From Manis javanica (lineage: Eukaryota > Chordata > Mammalia > Pholidota > Manidae), in NCBI RefSeq assembly GCF_040802235.1, contig NC_133167.1, positions 2,433,001 to 2,497,000 on the forward strand: a DNA stretch of 64,000 nucleotides, in the 5' to 3' direction. Positions 47,101-59,900 of this stretch are shown here, one piece after another (positions within the stretch are counted from its first letter, which is position 1; each line of letters starts with the position of its first letter). Below the pieces are notes generated by a model that did no database searches, was not told the DNA's origin, and saw nothing but the letters and a program-made list of their open reading frames with translations. A program made the translations under genes and the position numbers.

Positions 47101-50100
47101 CCTCTCGGGGCTGATGCCATCCCATACTGGCGTGTGCCAGAGCAAGCTCCACTGTGGCCCATGTGATACCAGCAGAGAGTAAGGACATATTAGGCAACAT
47201 CAGCTCCTTGGAGGAGGACCTGGGATTTAAATTCAGTTTCCTGAGACTCCAAAGCTCATGCATTTTTAAGTCGCCCATGAAGGTGGGGCCCATTGGAGGT
47301 CTGGAGCAGTGAGTTGCACTCCCCCACCCAATCCCAGGCCTCCCTGGTGAGCCGACACAGGAGTCAGTGGGGGTCCCAGCATGCAGTCACAGCAGAGCGG
47401 CCCTGGAGAGCAGGCTCCCCAATCTTCCCCAGCCTTCCTCCAGCGTTCCACTGCCGCCTGACATCCAGGGAGCCCCTGGCGCTGTGCTCAGAGGGCCAGT
47501 GGGCCGGGAGAACCCGAAGTGGGCCAGGGGGCCTGGGTCTCCAGTTCCCCAAACAGTCCCCAGCACCCTCAGAGAGCGAGAGGGTGGAGGCCCCTCCCTC
47601 TCCTAGATCACCAGCCTGGACTTCCGAAGCCTATGCCCAGGAGGGTGGGACAATACCTGCAGGGATCCCCGCACCTGGGCCTCAAGTGTTTTCAAGTATT
47701 CCACTTGGACCCTAAAATCTACGAGAGGGGAAGGAGAGGTGTTCCCTCCAGGGCCTATGTCTGCCTGCCCCCATCTGTGTCCCTGGGGAGGGTGACCTGT
47801 GCAGGCCCCTTGTACCCATTCTCATGGAGCCGTGTTCTTCCTTCCCAGGACATGTTTGCTGTGGCTGTGTCCCTGGTCACTGGGAAAGTCCTGTATATCT
47901 CTGACCAAGTTGCTTCCATCTTTCACTGTAAGAGAGACGCCTTTCTCAACGCCAAACTCGTGGAGTTCTTGGCGCCAGGCGACGTCAGCGTGTTCCACAG
48001 CTCCACCACGCCTGACAAGCTCCCGCCATGGAGCCACCGCAGCGGACCAGGTGAGGGCCTGCAGCCGCACGGCAGGGGTGGGGCCGGCCGGGCTGCCCCG
48101 GGAGTGGGGTCGCGCTCCCCACTTCACCTCTGCCTGAGACGGGCACCACCCACCCTCCCAATCCCAGACAAGAGGTCAACAGCTGTTGGTCAGAGTAAAC
48201 TTAGAAAAAAGTCTCTTCATATATTACAGAGGGAAAACCATTTCAGAAATGTTAGGCCTTTTAGAAGTAAAGCCGCTCTGAGAAGCTGGAGGCCTGCTGG
48301 GAGCGTGCAGCGTGAGGGGGAGGCTGAGGCACTGGGGGGCCGGTGGGCCCCAGCCAGGTGCCGCCTCCTGCAGGCGGTGTGACCAGGTGTGGCCGCCAGA
48401 GTGGCGTGGAGGTGCTCTCTGCCTCAGGTGGAGGCAGCCTTGTGATGGCCTCCTGGGCTCAAGCCTCCGGCTTCCCGGGCACTCCAGGCTGCGGGCTGCG
48501 GGTGTGGGGGTGCCTACTGTCCTGTCCACCTGTCTGGGGCTCCTTGCCCCAGCCTGCCCTCCTTGCTCCCGGCAGCAGGTTCCTGCTGTTCACCGTGGCA
48601 CATCCCAGTGCTAACACAGGCCTGCACGTAGTAGGTGCAGAAGAAGATGGTTGATCAGCCAGGTCTCAGCAGAAATGTGCCACAGCGTCCTGGCAGAAAG
48701 TACTGGAAGGGAGAGGGTCCCCCACCAGCTCAGGCCTTCCCTGCAGCCCCTCCATGCTTTCAGAGACCAGGGTGGCCAGCAAAAGCCCCCTTTGGGAGCG
48801 TGAGTCCTGCAGCGTCTGGCTGCCCCTCTGGCTCTGATGCTCAGCTGGGGTCAGACTGAACAGCAGAAGCAGGAAGGAGCTGGGGAGAGGCAGTGGTGCC
48901 TGGGTCGCCCCACACAAGCCTGACTCCAGAGCCAGCCCAGGTCGCGTCCCCACAGCCATGTCCTGCTCGTCCTTGGCCCGCCCCTCCGCTCACATCCAGT
49001 GCTCCCCTTGGTCCCCCGGCCTCTGAGCACTCCGCCTCCCCTGCTCCCAGCCAGGGTCAGCTGGTGGGCCCGGGGGCCGCCACTCCTGCTGCTGCAGCTC
49101 CACAGCCATGCCTCCCTGACAGCAGGCAGCCTGGGGCCAGAAGCATCGCCTGCTTCAGCGTTGGCACAGAAGAGGGACGCTTGCTTCTTGTTTCAGACAC
49201 AGAGCTGTCTGCTCCCCACACCCCAACCTGGGGAGCGGCCAGTCAGATCATTGAGGTTTATCGTGTGTCGCGAGGACCCGGTCAGGGCTAGGTCGCCGTG
49301 TGGACGGAGATCACTCCACACGCAGACGCCAGCGTGAGCAGGCTGGCGCCGTCGGCCCAGGATGGGTGCGACCAGATTTTTGTCTGAAATGAGAGAGAAG
49401 GACTGGGTGACTTCTTAGGGGCCTTTTCTGGCCATTAATTATATGTCATTTTCCCTAACTGGTAATTGTCCGTTTCCCTTCATTTCTTTTGAGTAAAGGA
49501 AACTATGTGACAGAGTCTGAGATTTCCTTTGAAAAATCCCTTTATGAGGAACTCTGTTCCCTGAGCTCTGACAAGATTGCCTCGTTGACCTCAGGTTTTC
49601 AATAGATATTTTCATTTAAAGTTGATGTTTCATTGAAAAGATTGCCGTAAGCTTTGAAATGCCCCACATTGCTTCGAATAGAACTGAATAGCCCCCAGAA
49701 TACGTAGGTTGATATATTAGGGCTTTTCATGCAAAAAATCTGCAGTCAGTCACTGTGTCTTGCAGAGTTAAACTCTTATTAGTTGGTGTGTCTGTGCCAT
49801 TTCAAGAGGGCGAAACTCCTGGTTGTCACCTTTTAGCATTGCATACTTTGGTATGTCCACACTCATGAAATACACTTAATTTTAGCCAGAATGGTAATAA
49901 CAGATCTCTCAGGGCTTCACTTTGTGCTTTAAATCCACATTCACTCCTTGACTCTCCCTGCTGCTTCTCTTTAGAAATAGAGAGCCGCCTATGCTCGGCT
50001 GTGCGGCTGGATGAGTGACTTTGGGCTTTTTGTTTTAGATTCTTTTACTCAGGAATGCATGGAGGAGAAATCTTTCTTTTGCCGTGTCAGGTAAGCCCAG

Positions 50101-53100
50101 TTACTAGTTTTCCTAAATCTGAAATGGCACAAACATTCCATCTGCAGCGCCTCTTCTGAAGGCTGAGGCGCCCCCCAAGTGCTCCCCACCCGTTCCTGAG
50201 CCGCTCCTGGTGGAGAGGGTTGTGCATCCCCACGCACTGCCATCTGTACAGCACGCGTGTTCCTGAAAAGTCTGTGTGAAACACGTTTTAATGAGCTGCA
50301 TTTTAAACATGCACAGGGACTTAAGACAGCATGGCTGACCATGGAGTGATTTAAGTCACGCCTGTGAATGTCAGCCTGGAGCCTGGGTTCGCCCTGACCC
50401 AGGAAGGCTCGGACCCAGGGCCCATGAGGACCCTGAGAGCACAGGTAGCCTTTGGTTCAAGGGGGCACTTTTCTGGGGAGCCCCATAGCTTTCCCAACAG
50501 ATTTTTGTACTGACACAAGGTGACTGGTTGAGTGTCCAGCCGGAGTGCCAGGAGTGACCCCCGGCCAAACACAGGCATGCCCAGAAGTTGGAGCTAGATT
50601 CCCACTGTTGGAGCAGTTTCCCTTTTCCCAATTAAAATGCAGACCACACTAGAAGAGGGCTGCTAGCAGACCTCCCTGCCTGGGGCTGTCGACTCTGCTG
50701 TATCCTCCATGTCACTGAAAATTGGAGGGAGAAGACAGAAGTGAGTCAGTGGGTTCCAGCTCAGGTGGGCAGAGGCACAGACCACAGACTGCGGGTCCCA
50801 AGCGAGGACCCTGGGTCTGCTCTGCAGGCATCTATACAACGAATAAAAGGGTTGCTGAGGTGTACAGGGAGCCGTTGGGGGAGGTAACTTGCGGGAAAGG
50901 GTGATTCCTTCTGCCACAATCCCAAGCCCCTATCACGCCCTCCTCTGCAGTGCCAGGAGCAACCACGAGAATGAGATTTGCTACCTGCCGTTCCGCATGA
51001 CGCCTTACCTGCTCAGGGTGCGGGAGCCGCAGGGCGCCGAGAGCCAGCTGTGCTGCGTGCTGCTGGCAGAGAGAGTGCACTCGGGCTACGAAGGTAACAG
51101 GCAGGCCCGGACACCACGTCTCTAAGCTTCCTCCCAGCCCAGGCCTCTGCCTGGCCCTCCCGTAGCCCCTGCCACACCACCTCCTCCTGTTGGTTGAAGC
51201 GTCTGGGTGCTGGCATCTCTCACCCACAGCCAGGCCATTGCTGTGAGGATGGTGCCCCCTGCTTCCCCAGCCACTGCCTCCCAGCCACGCACTGAGAACA
51301 GGCCTGATGGTCCCTAATGGCCCGGGGCCCAGACCTTGCACCTTTGGCACTCCCTGTCTCTGAAGAGGCTCAGAACCCCAAACCACCCCCACCCACTAAG
51401 AAATAAAGTGCCGGGCACCCCTCCTCCCCGCCTCGGCCCATCCCACCTCCCACTGGATTTCCCACCCTCCAGATGGTAATGGCTTCTGCAGGCAAGCAGG
51501 CCTCCTGGCTCTGTCCTGGCTCCGCTGTTTCTCCCCCAGCCAGCCACCCGTAGGCGCCCAGTTCACCCCAGTGGGCATAGCTCGCCCTGTGCCCTGGTCC
51601 TGCCGGCTCCTCAGGCCTCCCCTCCCAAAGAGCCCGAATCTGGGTTCTTGCCTCGAAGCCCTACGGACCCAAGGCGCTCTGCCTCCCTGATCGCATCCTT
51701 GCCGCGACCCCTCCTCGTAAACTGCCCTGTGATACGGTCCTCGTTCCGGCCGCGGTACCTGGCCAGGGGCCTCCTGGGGGGCTCAGCGCATCGCGTGGTT
51801 TCAGAATTGTCTGCACACAGGCGCCACCTGTGACTTCCAAACCACAGGGACCCAGTGTGCTCTGTGTTTAGTTGTTCACAATCTTCTCTCAGTGGTTAAT
51901 GATGTCTTTTTTAAAGGGCGTATCTTAAAAGTGATCAAAATGTTTTAGGTATGTGAGTTTCTTTCAAGAGTTTGATGAGTTTCCACATAGTCCATAAGGT
52001 TAGAGGGTTACTTAAATCTCATCCAGTTATTCCCAAAAATGATCAGAATCTCCTTCAAAAATGAAAGCTCTGGAATTCTGGATGTTTTAGCCATGAATTT
52101 GGCAGTTGAAGAAAATCTGGACATGTGACATCCTTTATGCAAATTACTCATGACTTTTGCCCCCTTAGAAACTGTGAGGGCCTCAAGACAATGATATTTG
52201 CTGAGAATTTTGAATCTAAATAATTAAACTCACTTTTTAAAAATAACGTGTTCAGTTTACTCTTGTTGGATCTTAAAAATCATGAAGACGGCCTTCCAGC
52301 ATGATTCTGCTGAGAGAAGTTTATAATATCCACCTGGTTCTGTCAATGTGGCAACTCCCAGCTTTCTAGACCCACAGTGGCCTCCAGGGCGGTCAGAGAG
52401 GCTGGCCGGCAATCACCAGCGTAGGGCCTGCCCTGCTGTCTTTGCATTGGGTCTGTGGCTCACAGGCCACTTTCTAACTCTTGCAGTAGCCACCCCGCTG
52501 TGGGTCTCTGTGGTATTTTCTGGTAGTCGTAATATAACTACACTAAGTATGTGTTTCATATTTTATTGCCTGAGAATCAGAAATTTGTGTAAAATTCTAT
52601 TCTTTCAGCTCCTAGAATTCCTTCTGAAAAGAGAATTTTTACGACCACCCATACACCAAATTGTTTATTCCAGGATGTCGATGAAAGGTAAGCAGTGGGG
52701 CGCCGTCGCCTCCGCCTGCCCTTGGCTCTTACGCTTTGATCGCCTTGGAATTCATGTTGCACCTTTCACATCAGCAGGTTGCTTACATGATCTTCAGTAT
52801 CTCATTATCTTGGTAGTTATTCAGTAACAACTAAGTAAAGCTCAATGAGCTTTCATGTTTTTTATATTGAAGCTGCGTAGCTACAGCTAAGGCTTTGTGT
52901 TGGTTTTACTTATGTGATAATCAAAAAAATACATAACTATATACAGGCAGGGAGATAATTATGGAATTACACTAAAGACCTCCTAAGATATCAACACTGT
53001 AAATGGGGCATTCTGGGGGGCTGGCAATTATTCTAATTGAGTGTCTTTATTATCCTGTTTAAACTTGTATCAAAATTGGACACACAAGTTAAGGATGGTA

Positions 53101-56100
53101 CAACTGGGGACAGCGTGCCCAAGACAGTGTCAGGCCAGAGCCCCAGTACAGGCCCCACCGCACCACAGGCCGCTCTGGCGGGCCCACCTCCGTGCCCTGT
53201 GCCGGAGCCTCACTCAGACCCTCCCTGGCCTCCCCGCCATGGTGCACACAGGCTCGTGGAGTTGGGAGCACCGACGTTCTGAGGGGCCCTGGGTGGGCTG
53301 TGGCTGGGCCAAGGCCTCAGGGTCCTTTCCTCCCAGCTCCGGCACAGATTCATGAAGAGAGAAAATGCCACCGGCCGCTGGCAGTGGCCAGGGAGGAGTC
53401 TCCTCAGAAGGCACGTGGGAAGGGACCTAGAGGTGCTAGCGTGCCGGGCTTTCTGAGATGGCCAAGGTCACCTACAGCTGCTGTCAGGGACTGGCCCTCC
53501 CTTGGGCCCTGCGGGCAGCCTGCCCCCGGACCAAGGCCCCAGAGCCCCCGGGGAGAGCTCCGCTCTCCTGCAGCCAGGGACCGACAGCCTCCAGCCCCAG
53601 GCAGCTCGGCTGTGCCTTTCGGACCTGGGGCAGAACCGCCAGAGGCAGGGCTTCAGGAACGGGGCAAGGCCTGGGAGCCGCACTCACAACGCGAGCACAG
53701 GGTGAGCTTCTTCCTCCGGAAGCCTGAGAGCTGTCCCAAGACCTAAGAACCACCCGGTGTCTGTTCACTCGCGTGCGTCCGAGAGTCGGCGGGCCGGTCC
53801 GCATGGGCCGGCCGTCTGCGGAGCCTTCTTCCCTTAGCTCCTCCCCGCCTGCCCCCTGCTCCTCTTCCTCCCTCCCCTCTCCCCGCCCGCCCTCCCCTGG
53901 CCAGCCCTTGGCTGGGAGGGCGCCGAGAACATTCTCTGCATCCTGTCCAGAGGGACACACAAGGCCTGGAGAGGGCATGCCTCGGACAAGGAGAAAGTCA
54001 TAAGAATGACACCAGTCAGACAAGGAGTCCCACACCACTGGGAGCCGGGAGCCTTCACTAGGAAGACGGGAGAATGTCCTCCCGCGTGGGCAGACGAGTC
54101 TGAGAAGAAGTCTGTTTGGCTGCAAAGAAGACTGGCCTGAGAGAGAAGAGGCGGCGGGCAGAGGGCCGGTGGCCGAGCCAGCAGCAGGTGCCGGGCCCAG
54201 GCGGGGCACAGAGCTCGGCCTACAGCGGTCGCAGCTCCAAGGGAAGACCCCGTGGGCACAGAGCAAGCTCCCCCCCCCAGAAAAGGTGTCTCCCAGGACT
54301 GCAATAAACCAGACGAGACATGGCGGCCAAAGTTAACAGGAGAGCATCTCGAGCTGAAAGAGATGCACACAGACAGGTTTCCCAGAGTCCAGGCAAGAGG
54401 CCCCATCTGGCTGAACTTAAGAATGATCCAAAAACAGAAAAAGATCTTAAAAGAAGAGAAACAAGTGTTACCATGGCTTGTTTTTTTCAGGAAACAAGAC
54501 CCAAAGCTGGAGAGCTGAGCCTGTACTGGGGGCCTTACAGGGCCTGGGCTCCTGTCTCAGACCCCAGGGGACCAGGCGGTGCTGTAATGTTTTGTATGCT
54601 AATTAATTGAAAGACTGTTTCTGTTATCCTAATTCCAGTTTTTGATCTTTGGGGAATCTGGAGTCTGTCTCTTTTTCCCAACGGGTTCTGGGAGGTGGTG
54701 TGGCCGTGTGGCAGCTGTGTTGCGGAACGTGTCCGAGGTGCAGCGAGGGGCTCGGCTGCAGTGGTGACCCCCTGTGCTTCCTTGCAGGGCTGTCCCCCTC
54801 CTGGGCTACCTGCCTCAGGACCTGATCGAGAGCCCTCTGCTTGTGCACCTTCACCCCAGTGACAGGCCTTTGATGCTCGCCATCCACACAAAGAGTAGGT
54901 CCCCTCATCACAGCAGATCTGAGGGGCTTGACAGAGCTGGGGCGCCCCTGGGGCTTCTTCCTGAGGTCAGCTGGGCTAAGCGCGTGCAGGAATGGATGCC
55001 TGCTCCCTGCCCAGTCCTAACATTGTCGCTGGAGAGCCGGTCAGCTCACGGGGCTCCTAAGTGGTTGTGTCCCGAGATCTTGGCATCTCATTTTTACTGT
55101 TGGCTTCCCCGGCAGCTGGGAGGGGGTCACAGGTTTGGCTGCGGCAGGGAGCTGCTGGCCAGGCCACAGGAGTGGACCCCACATGTCTCCAGCAAGCCCG
55201 GGCCTCACAGGCACAGGTGGCACTGAGCGTCCCTCTTGGAAGCCAGCCGAGGCAAGCGCAGATACAGCTCTTGAACTATGTGATAACCCTGCTGGAAGCA
55301 GCTTCTTGTTGCAACTTAAAGCAGGGCTTGCAGGTGCTGGCAGGGGGGTGTTGGCATCGCTTACATCTCCAGATAATTCCAAAGTCAGATGCATCCCACC
55401 TTGCTTCTGTCGTGCCGTGAGCGTTGGCTGCTTCTCCTCCCGTCCTGAACACTCGCTTTACTCTCCTAGTTGTGCAGTCGGGTGGGCAGCCTTTCGACTA
55501 TTCTCCCATTCGCTTCCGTGCCTGGAACGGCGAGTACATCACCCTGGACACCAGCTGGTCCAGCTTCGTCAACCCGTGGAGCCGGAAAATCTCCTTCATC
55601 ATCGGGAGACACAGAGTCAGGGTGTGAGTCCTGCCAGCGCCCGGCGTGCCTCGGCGCCCACACTTCCCGCTGGCCGATGGTGTAGCAGGACCAGGAGACC
55701 AGGCCCCAGGTCTCCTCCCACCACGCACCTGTGGTGACCTGCCCCTGTCCGCGGGTGGGAGGGGCCTCATTCAGGCAGAGCAGGGCATGGAGGAGGGAAG
55801 TGGCGAGCAGGCAGGTGGCCGCCCCAGGGTCTGCAAGGAGGAGGTAGGCCTGGCAGGTGTGCAGCTTGGGGCCCCAGCTAACAGGCAAACTGAAACTGCC
55901 CAGGGGCCCTTTGAACGAGGACGTGTTCTCAGCTCCGCCGCACGTGGAGGAGAAGGGCCCGCACCCCGACATTCAGGAGCTCACAGAGCAGATCCACCGG
56001 CTGCTGCTGCAGGTGGGTGCCTGCGCGCCCTCCTCCCCCGTGCAAGCAGCCTGGCACCACTCTGAATCCTGGGGTTGCCACCGTCCTTCTCAGGCTCATC

Positions 56101-56920
56101 CCACTCTGCCCTGCACCCTGCTGCCCGTGCCTTTCTCTATGCCACCTGCGTAGCTGGTTTGGGCAGTCGGTGCCCAGCGTTTGCCTGGTGGAGGCAGCCC
56201 CAGCCTTACATGTTTGGGGTGTTTGTAGCTGACCCATGTTTTGGACAGTTGGCTGAAGGACTCACCCAAGCGCCTGCACCCCGACTCACCCTGAGTCCCA
56301 GGCACCAGCCCAGGCATGGCCTCCCACACTTGTATGGGGGGATATCACTCTAAAACGCCACCATGCTGGCCCCGAAGCACTTGAGAATGCCTCTCTGTGC
56401 CCCTGGGGACACAGTACTCACAGAAAACTAGTGTGGGCACCATGAGCCATGGCTGACAGCCTTCTGCTTAGCCACCACAGGCTGGGGACGCTGTAATGCA
56501 CCTGTGCTTCTAAAACCCCTCCGTAGAACTGAGACTGGCCTTCGGCCACGCCAGCTGAGGGAGAGGGCTGAGTGGGTCTCCCCTTAGTGCAGGCCCTGGG
56601 GGTGGAGGCTGGGAGCCCACCCCACGCCTGACCCAGGGCTCCCGTGCTGCCCCACCCTGTCATGGCCCGTCTGTGAAATGGGCTTTTGGGGGGAACCGAG
56701 CCTCACACACAGCCACGTCCACAGTCCTGTCTGCTGTCTCCGCAGCCTGTCCCCCACAGTGGCTCCAGCGGCTACGGGAGCCTGGGCAGCAACGGGTCCC
56801 ACGAACACCTCATGAGCCAGGCCTCGTCCAGCGACAGCAACGGCCACGAGGACCCCTGCCGCAGGAGAGCCGTGAGTCCCTCTCTCTCCTCCTCCCTGAG
56901 CAGCTGCGGGCTCAGGACAG

Positions 56921-56955
<35 letters not shown>

Positions 56956-59900
56956 GCGCGCACGCACGCACGCACACGCACACGCACACGCACACGCACC
57001 GCCAGCTGCTGCAGCCTCTCCGCCCCGCCGCTTCCTGCTGCCTGAGCCCGGCTCACTCCGGCTTATTCCCTAACCGGAGAGTGGGAGCAGCTGGAAACTG
57101 TGGCCAGAGGTTCGGATGAACATTATTCAAAGCAGGTGAAGATTTAACTGGAGGGTGGAAAGAAGGGAGCGTATCTGCTGTTTTGCTTTATTTTTTATTA
57201 CAGGCAGAGCTCACTTTATTTGCTTTGCAGGTAAAGCATTTTTTACAAACTCTCCGTTCACGGCGACTCTGTGTTGAGGGAGCCATTTTTTCAACATTTG
57301 CTCACCTCATGTCTCTGTGTCACGTTTTGGAGATTTTCACATTATTTCTAACCTTTTCATTATCCTGTTACGGCGATCAGGGGTTATGACCTGCTGAGAG
57401 CTGTGATGGTTAGCGTGTTTTTGCAATAGAACATTTTTAATAAAGGATGTACATTGTCTTCTTAGACATAATGCTATCATACACTCAGGAGACCACGGTG
57501 TAGTGTAGACATGACTTTGCCATGCCCCGGGAGAAGATTCGTTTGGCTCACTCTGTTACGAGACACGCCTGTTGCCGTGGTCCGGCGCCGCACCCCGTGT
57601 CCCTGAGCCGTGCCTGTACTCTTCAGACCCAGCAGAAGTGTTTCACCTGGTCACGCTGCTCGGATTTCTCATTCAGAACTCGCTTCCCTGTTGCTGGGAT
57701 AGTTTTGGCTTTTCTCTGTGCTTCCTGTTGGGGATGGGCTGAAATACGTGGAGGGTCTCCTGAGTGAGTAATGTGTTCGTTTTGTTTTTCTTCAAGGGAA
57801 TTTGTAAAAATGGTAACAAGGTCAAAAGCAGAAGTCATCATCCTGACGAAGCTGGGGAACAAAAGGGAAGGTCTGCTTCAGGTGAAAAGAGGTTCTCCAC
57901 CTCCTTCATGGAACTAGAGTGGCCGGAGGGAAAGGCACTGGGTGCCTCTTACCACTGGACTGCAGGGGATTCACCTTTTAAACGTCTGCTACATGCCCGC
58001 TCCTGTCAGAGGCGTACTTGTGTGACAGTGCAGGGTAGCCCTCTCCCCACCATCCAGCAAAGCTGGTCCTTGTTTCCTGGGGGCACCTGACCCCTGCAGG
58101 CCCCTTGAGGGGAGGCCCAGGGGTACATTTATGCCCCAGGGGCCTCTTGAGGTGAGGCTGGGGCTGCATGTCTCCCTATAGCCCTGTCCTGCCTCTGCAG
58201 AGTGGCCAGAGGGCCGTGTGCGTACACCTGTGAGCAAACGCACGTGCTCCCAGGAACTGCCCAGCTGTCCTGCAGATACTCAAACCCAAACCATCCCAAG
58301 CAGCTCTGCTTCTAGGCTGCCCTCTCACGTGAGCCTGCTGGCGGGGGCGGCCTGTCACCCCAGCCCCACTGCAGCCGGGTCCCTCACCCCGTGGAGACGA
58401 CACAGCCTCACGGGTGGGCTCGCTGGCCGTCTGCCCCCACATGCGCCCGTCCACTCCCATGGTGGGCTCTCGCTCACCTGTGTGCTCGGGCCTCGCTCCT
58501 CCTGGCCAGGACTTTGGGCCTTGGGCAGCTCCCAGTGGACATGCTGCATGCTACATTTGGCTGAGCATTGGGGACCCAGTAAAGAGCAGGCCATGGCTCT
58601 GCCCTTAAGGGCCCCACAGAGGGGCAGCACGTGCTGCGTGTGGTGGGGGCAGGAACAGCAGTGTCCCCATCAGGCTGTGCCGGAGGCCAGTATAACTGTG
58701 ATTGTTATCACCAGTGGGTCCCGTTTAAAAGGACTGACTCCCTGGTGAGGCAGTATTGACTGGGCTGTAAAGCATCTAGGCTCTTATTGGCCCCAAAGGT
58801 TTCAGGAGGTCAAGTATGGAACTGGCCTTTCCCACTGCTGACCTGGGTTCAGCCTAGACCAGTCGCCGCTGAGCCCCAGAGAGAAGCAGGTCCGAGCCAG
58901 GTAACAGCACCCTGGCTCCCTCTGCAGATGGCACAGCCGCACCCAGCCCACAGGGCTGCCTGAGTATCAGGCTGTCACGGGGTCGCCTGCCTGTGAGGTC
59001 TACTGAGGCCCCAGCCTTCTCTTTAGGTAGAAGTAAAACACTTTGTAAAATAGAGAACGTACGCTTTGGGGAAACAAGTACTGACTGAAAGAACAATTCT
59101 GTCATCTTTCAGAAATGCCAACTAGTTCCCCTGCTCCGATGCAAGCTGTCCCCCTGACGGAAAAGGACAGCTCAGGGACCAGCCTGCCGGAGGCCAGCAT
59201 TCCTGAAGAGCTGGCCTGCAAGAACCAGCCCATCGGCTCCTACCAGCAGATAAGCTGCCTGGACAGTGTCATCAGGTGTGGACACGCCAGGTGCCTCCCG
59301 TGCTTGCTCACCCACTCGCGGGCCCTGGTGTCCCATGAAGCCCCGTCTGCCCCTCCACGCAGGTACCTGGAGAGCTGCAGCGAGGCCACCACGCTGAAGA
59401 GGAAGTGCGAGTTCCCGGCCAACAGCCCTGCTCCGCAGGCCAGCGACAAGCGGAGGGCCGGCCCTGGGCTGCGGCTGGCAGGTATCTTGTTCTTTGAGCT
59501 GTTGCACATGTACTCACCCAGACCCTCCACATGGGATCAGGCGACAGCGGGAGGCCTGGAGCCCCCGCCCCTCCCGATTGAATTCTGCGGGACTGCAGGG
59601 ACACGCATGTGAGCACAGGCATCTTTCAAAGTGACCAGAGTAGCTCAGAAGCCAGCAACATCCGTAGGAGGTAGAGGTGATTCTGGGCTCGAGACCAGGA
59701 TCGCCGGGGCTGCTGGAGGCCTGGGGGCATCTCGTCGTCATTCCGGGGCAGGTCCCATTTCCCTGTGTCTCAGCGCCGGCCACGGACCAGGAGTCCGACT
59801 ACTTCTCTGACCCCCAAACGTTGTGTTGTGGGTGGGCTGCTGGATCAGAGACAGTCGCCAGGAGCACGAGCAGGTCCACAGTCACACCGTGTTGGACAGA

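Noticed and set aside
47519..48382. 287-codon plus-strand open frame
   Set aside because: Only 47849-48050 is coding (PER2 exon 6); the rest is flanking intron read through.
53484..54266. 260-codon minus-strand open frame as a gene
   Set aside because: No known family, no promoter or splice support; kept only as an observation about the GC-rich block.
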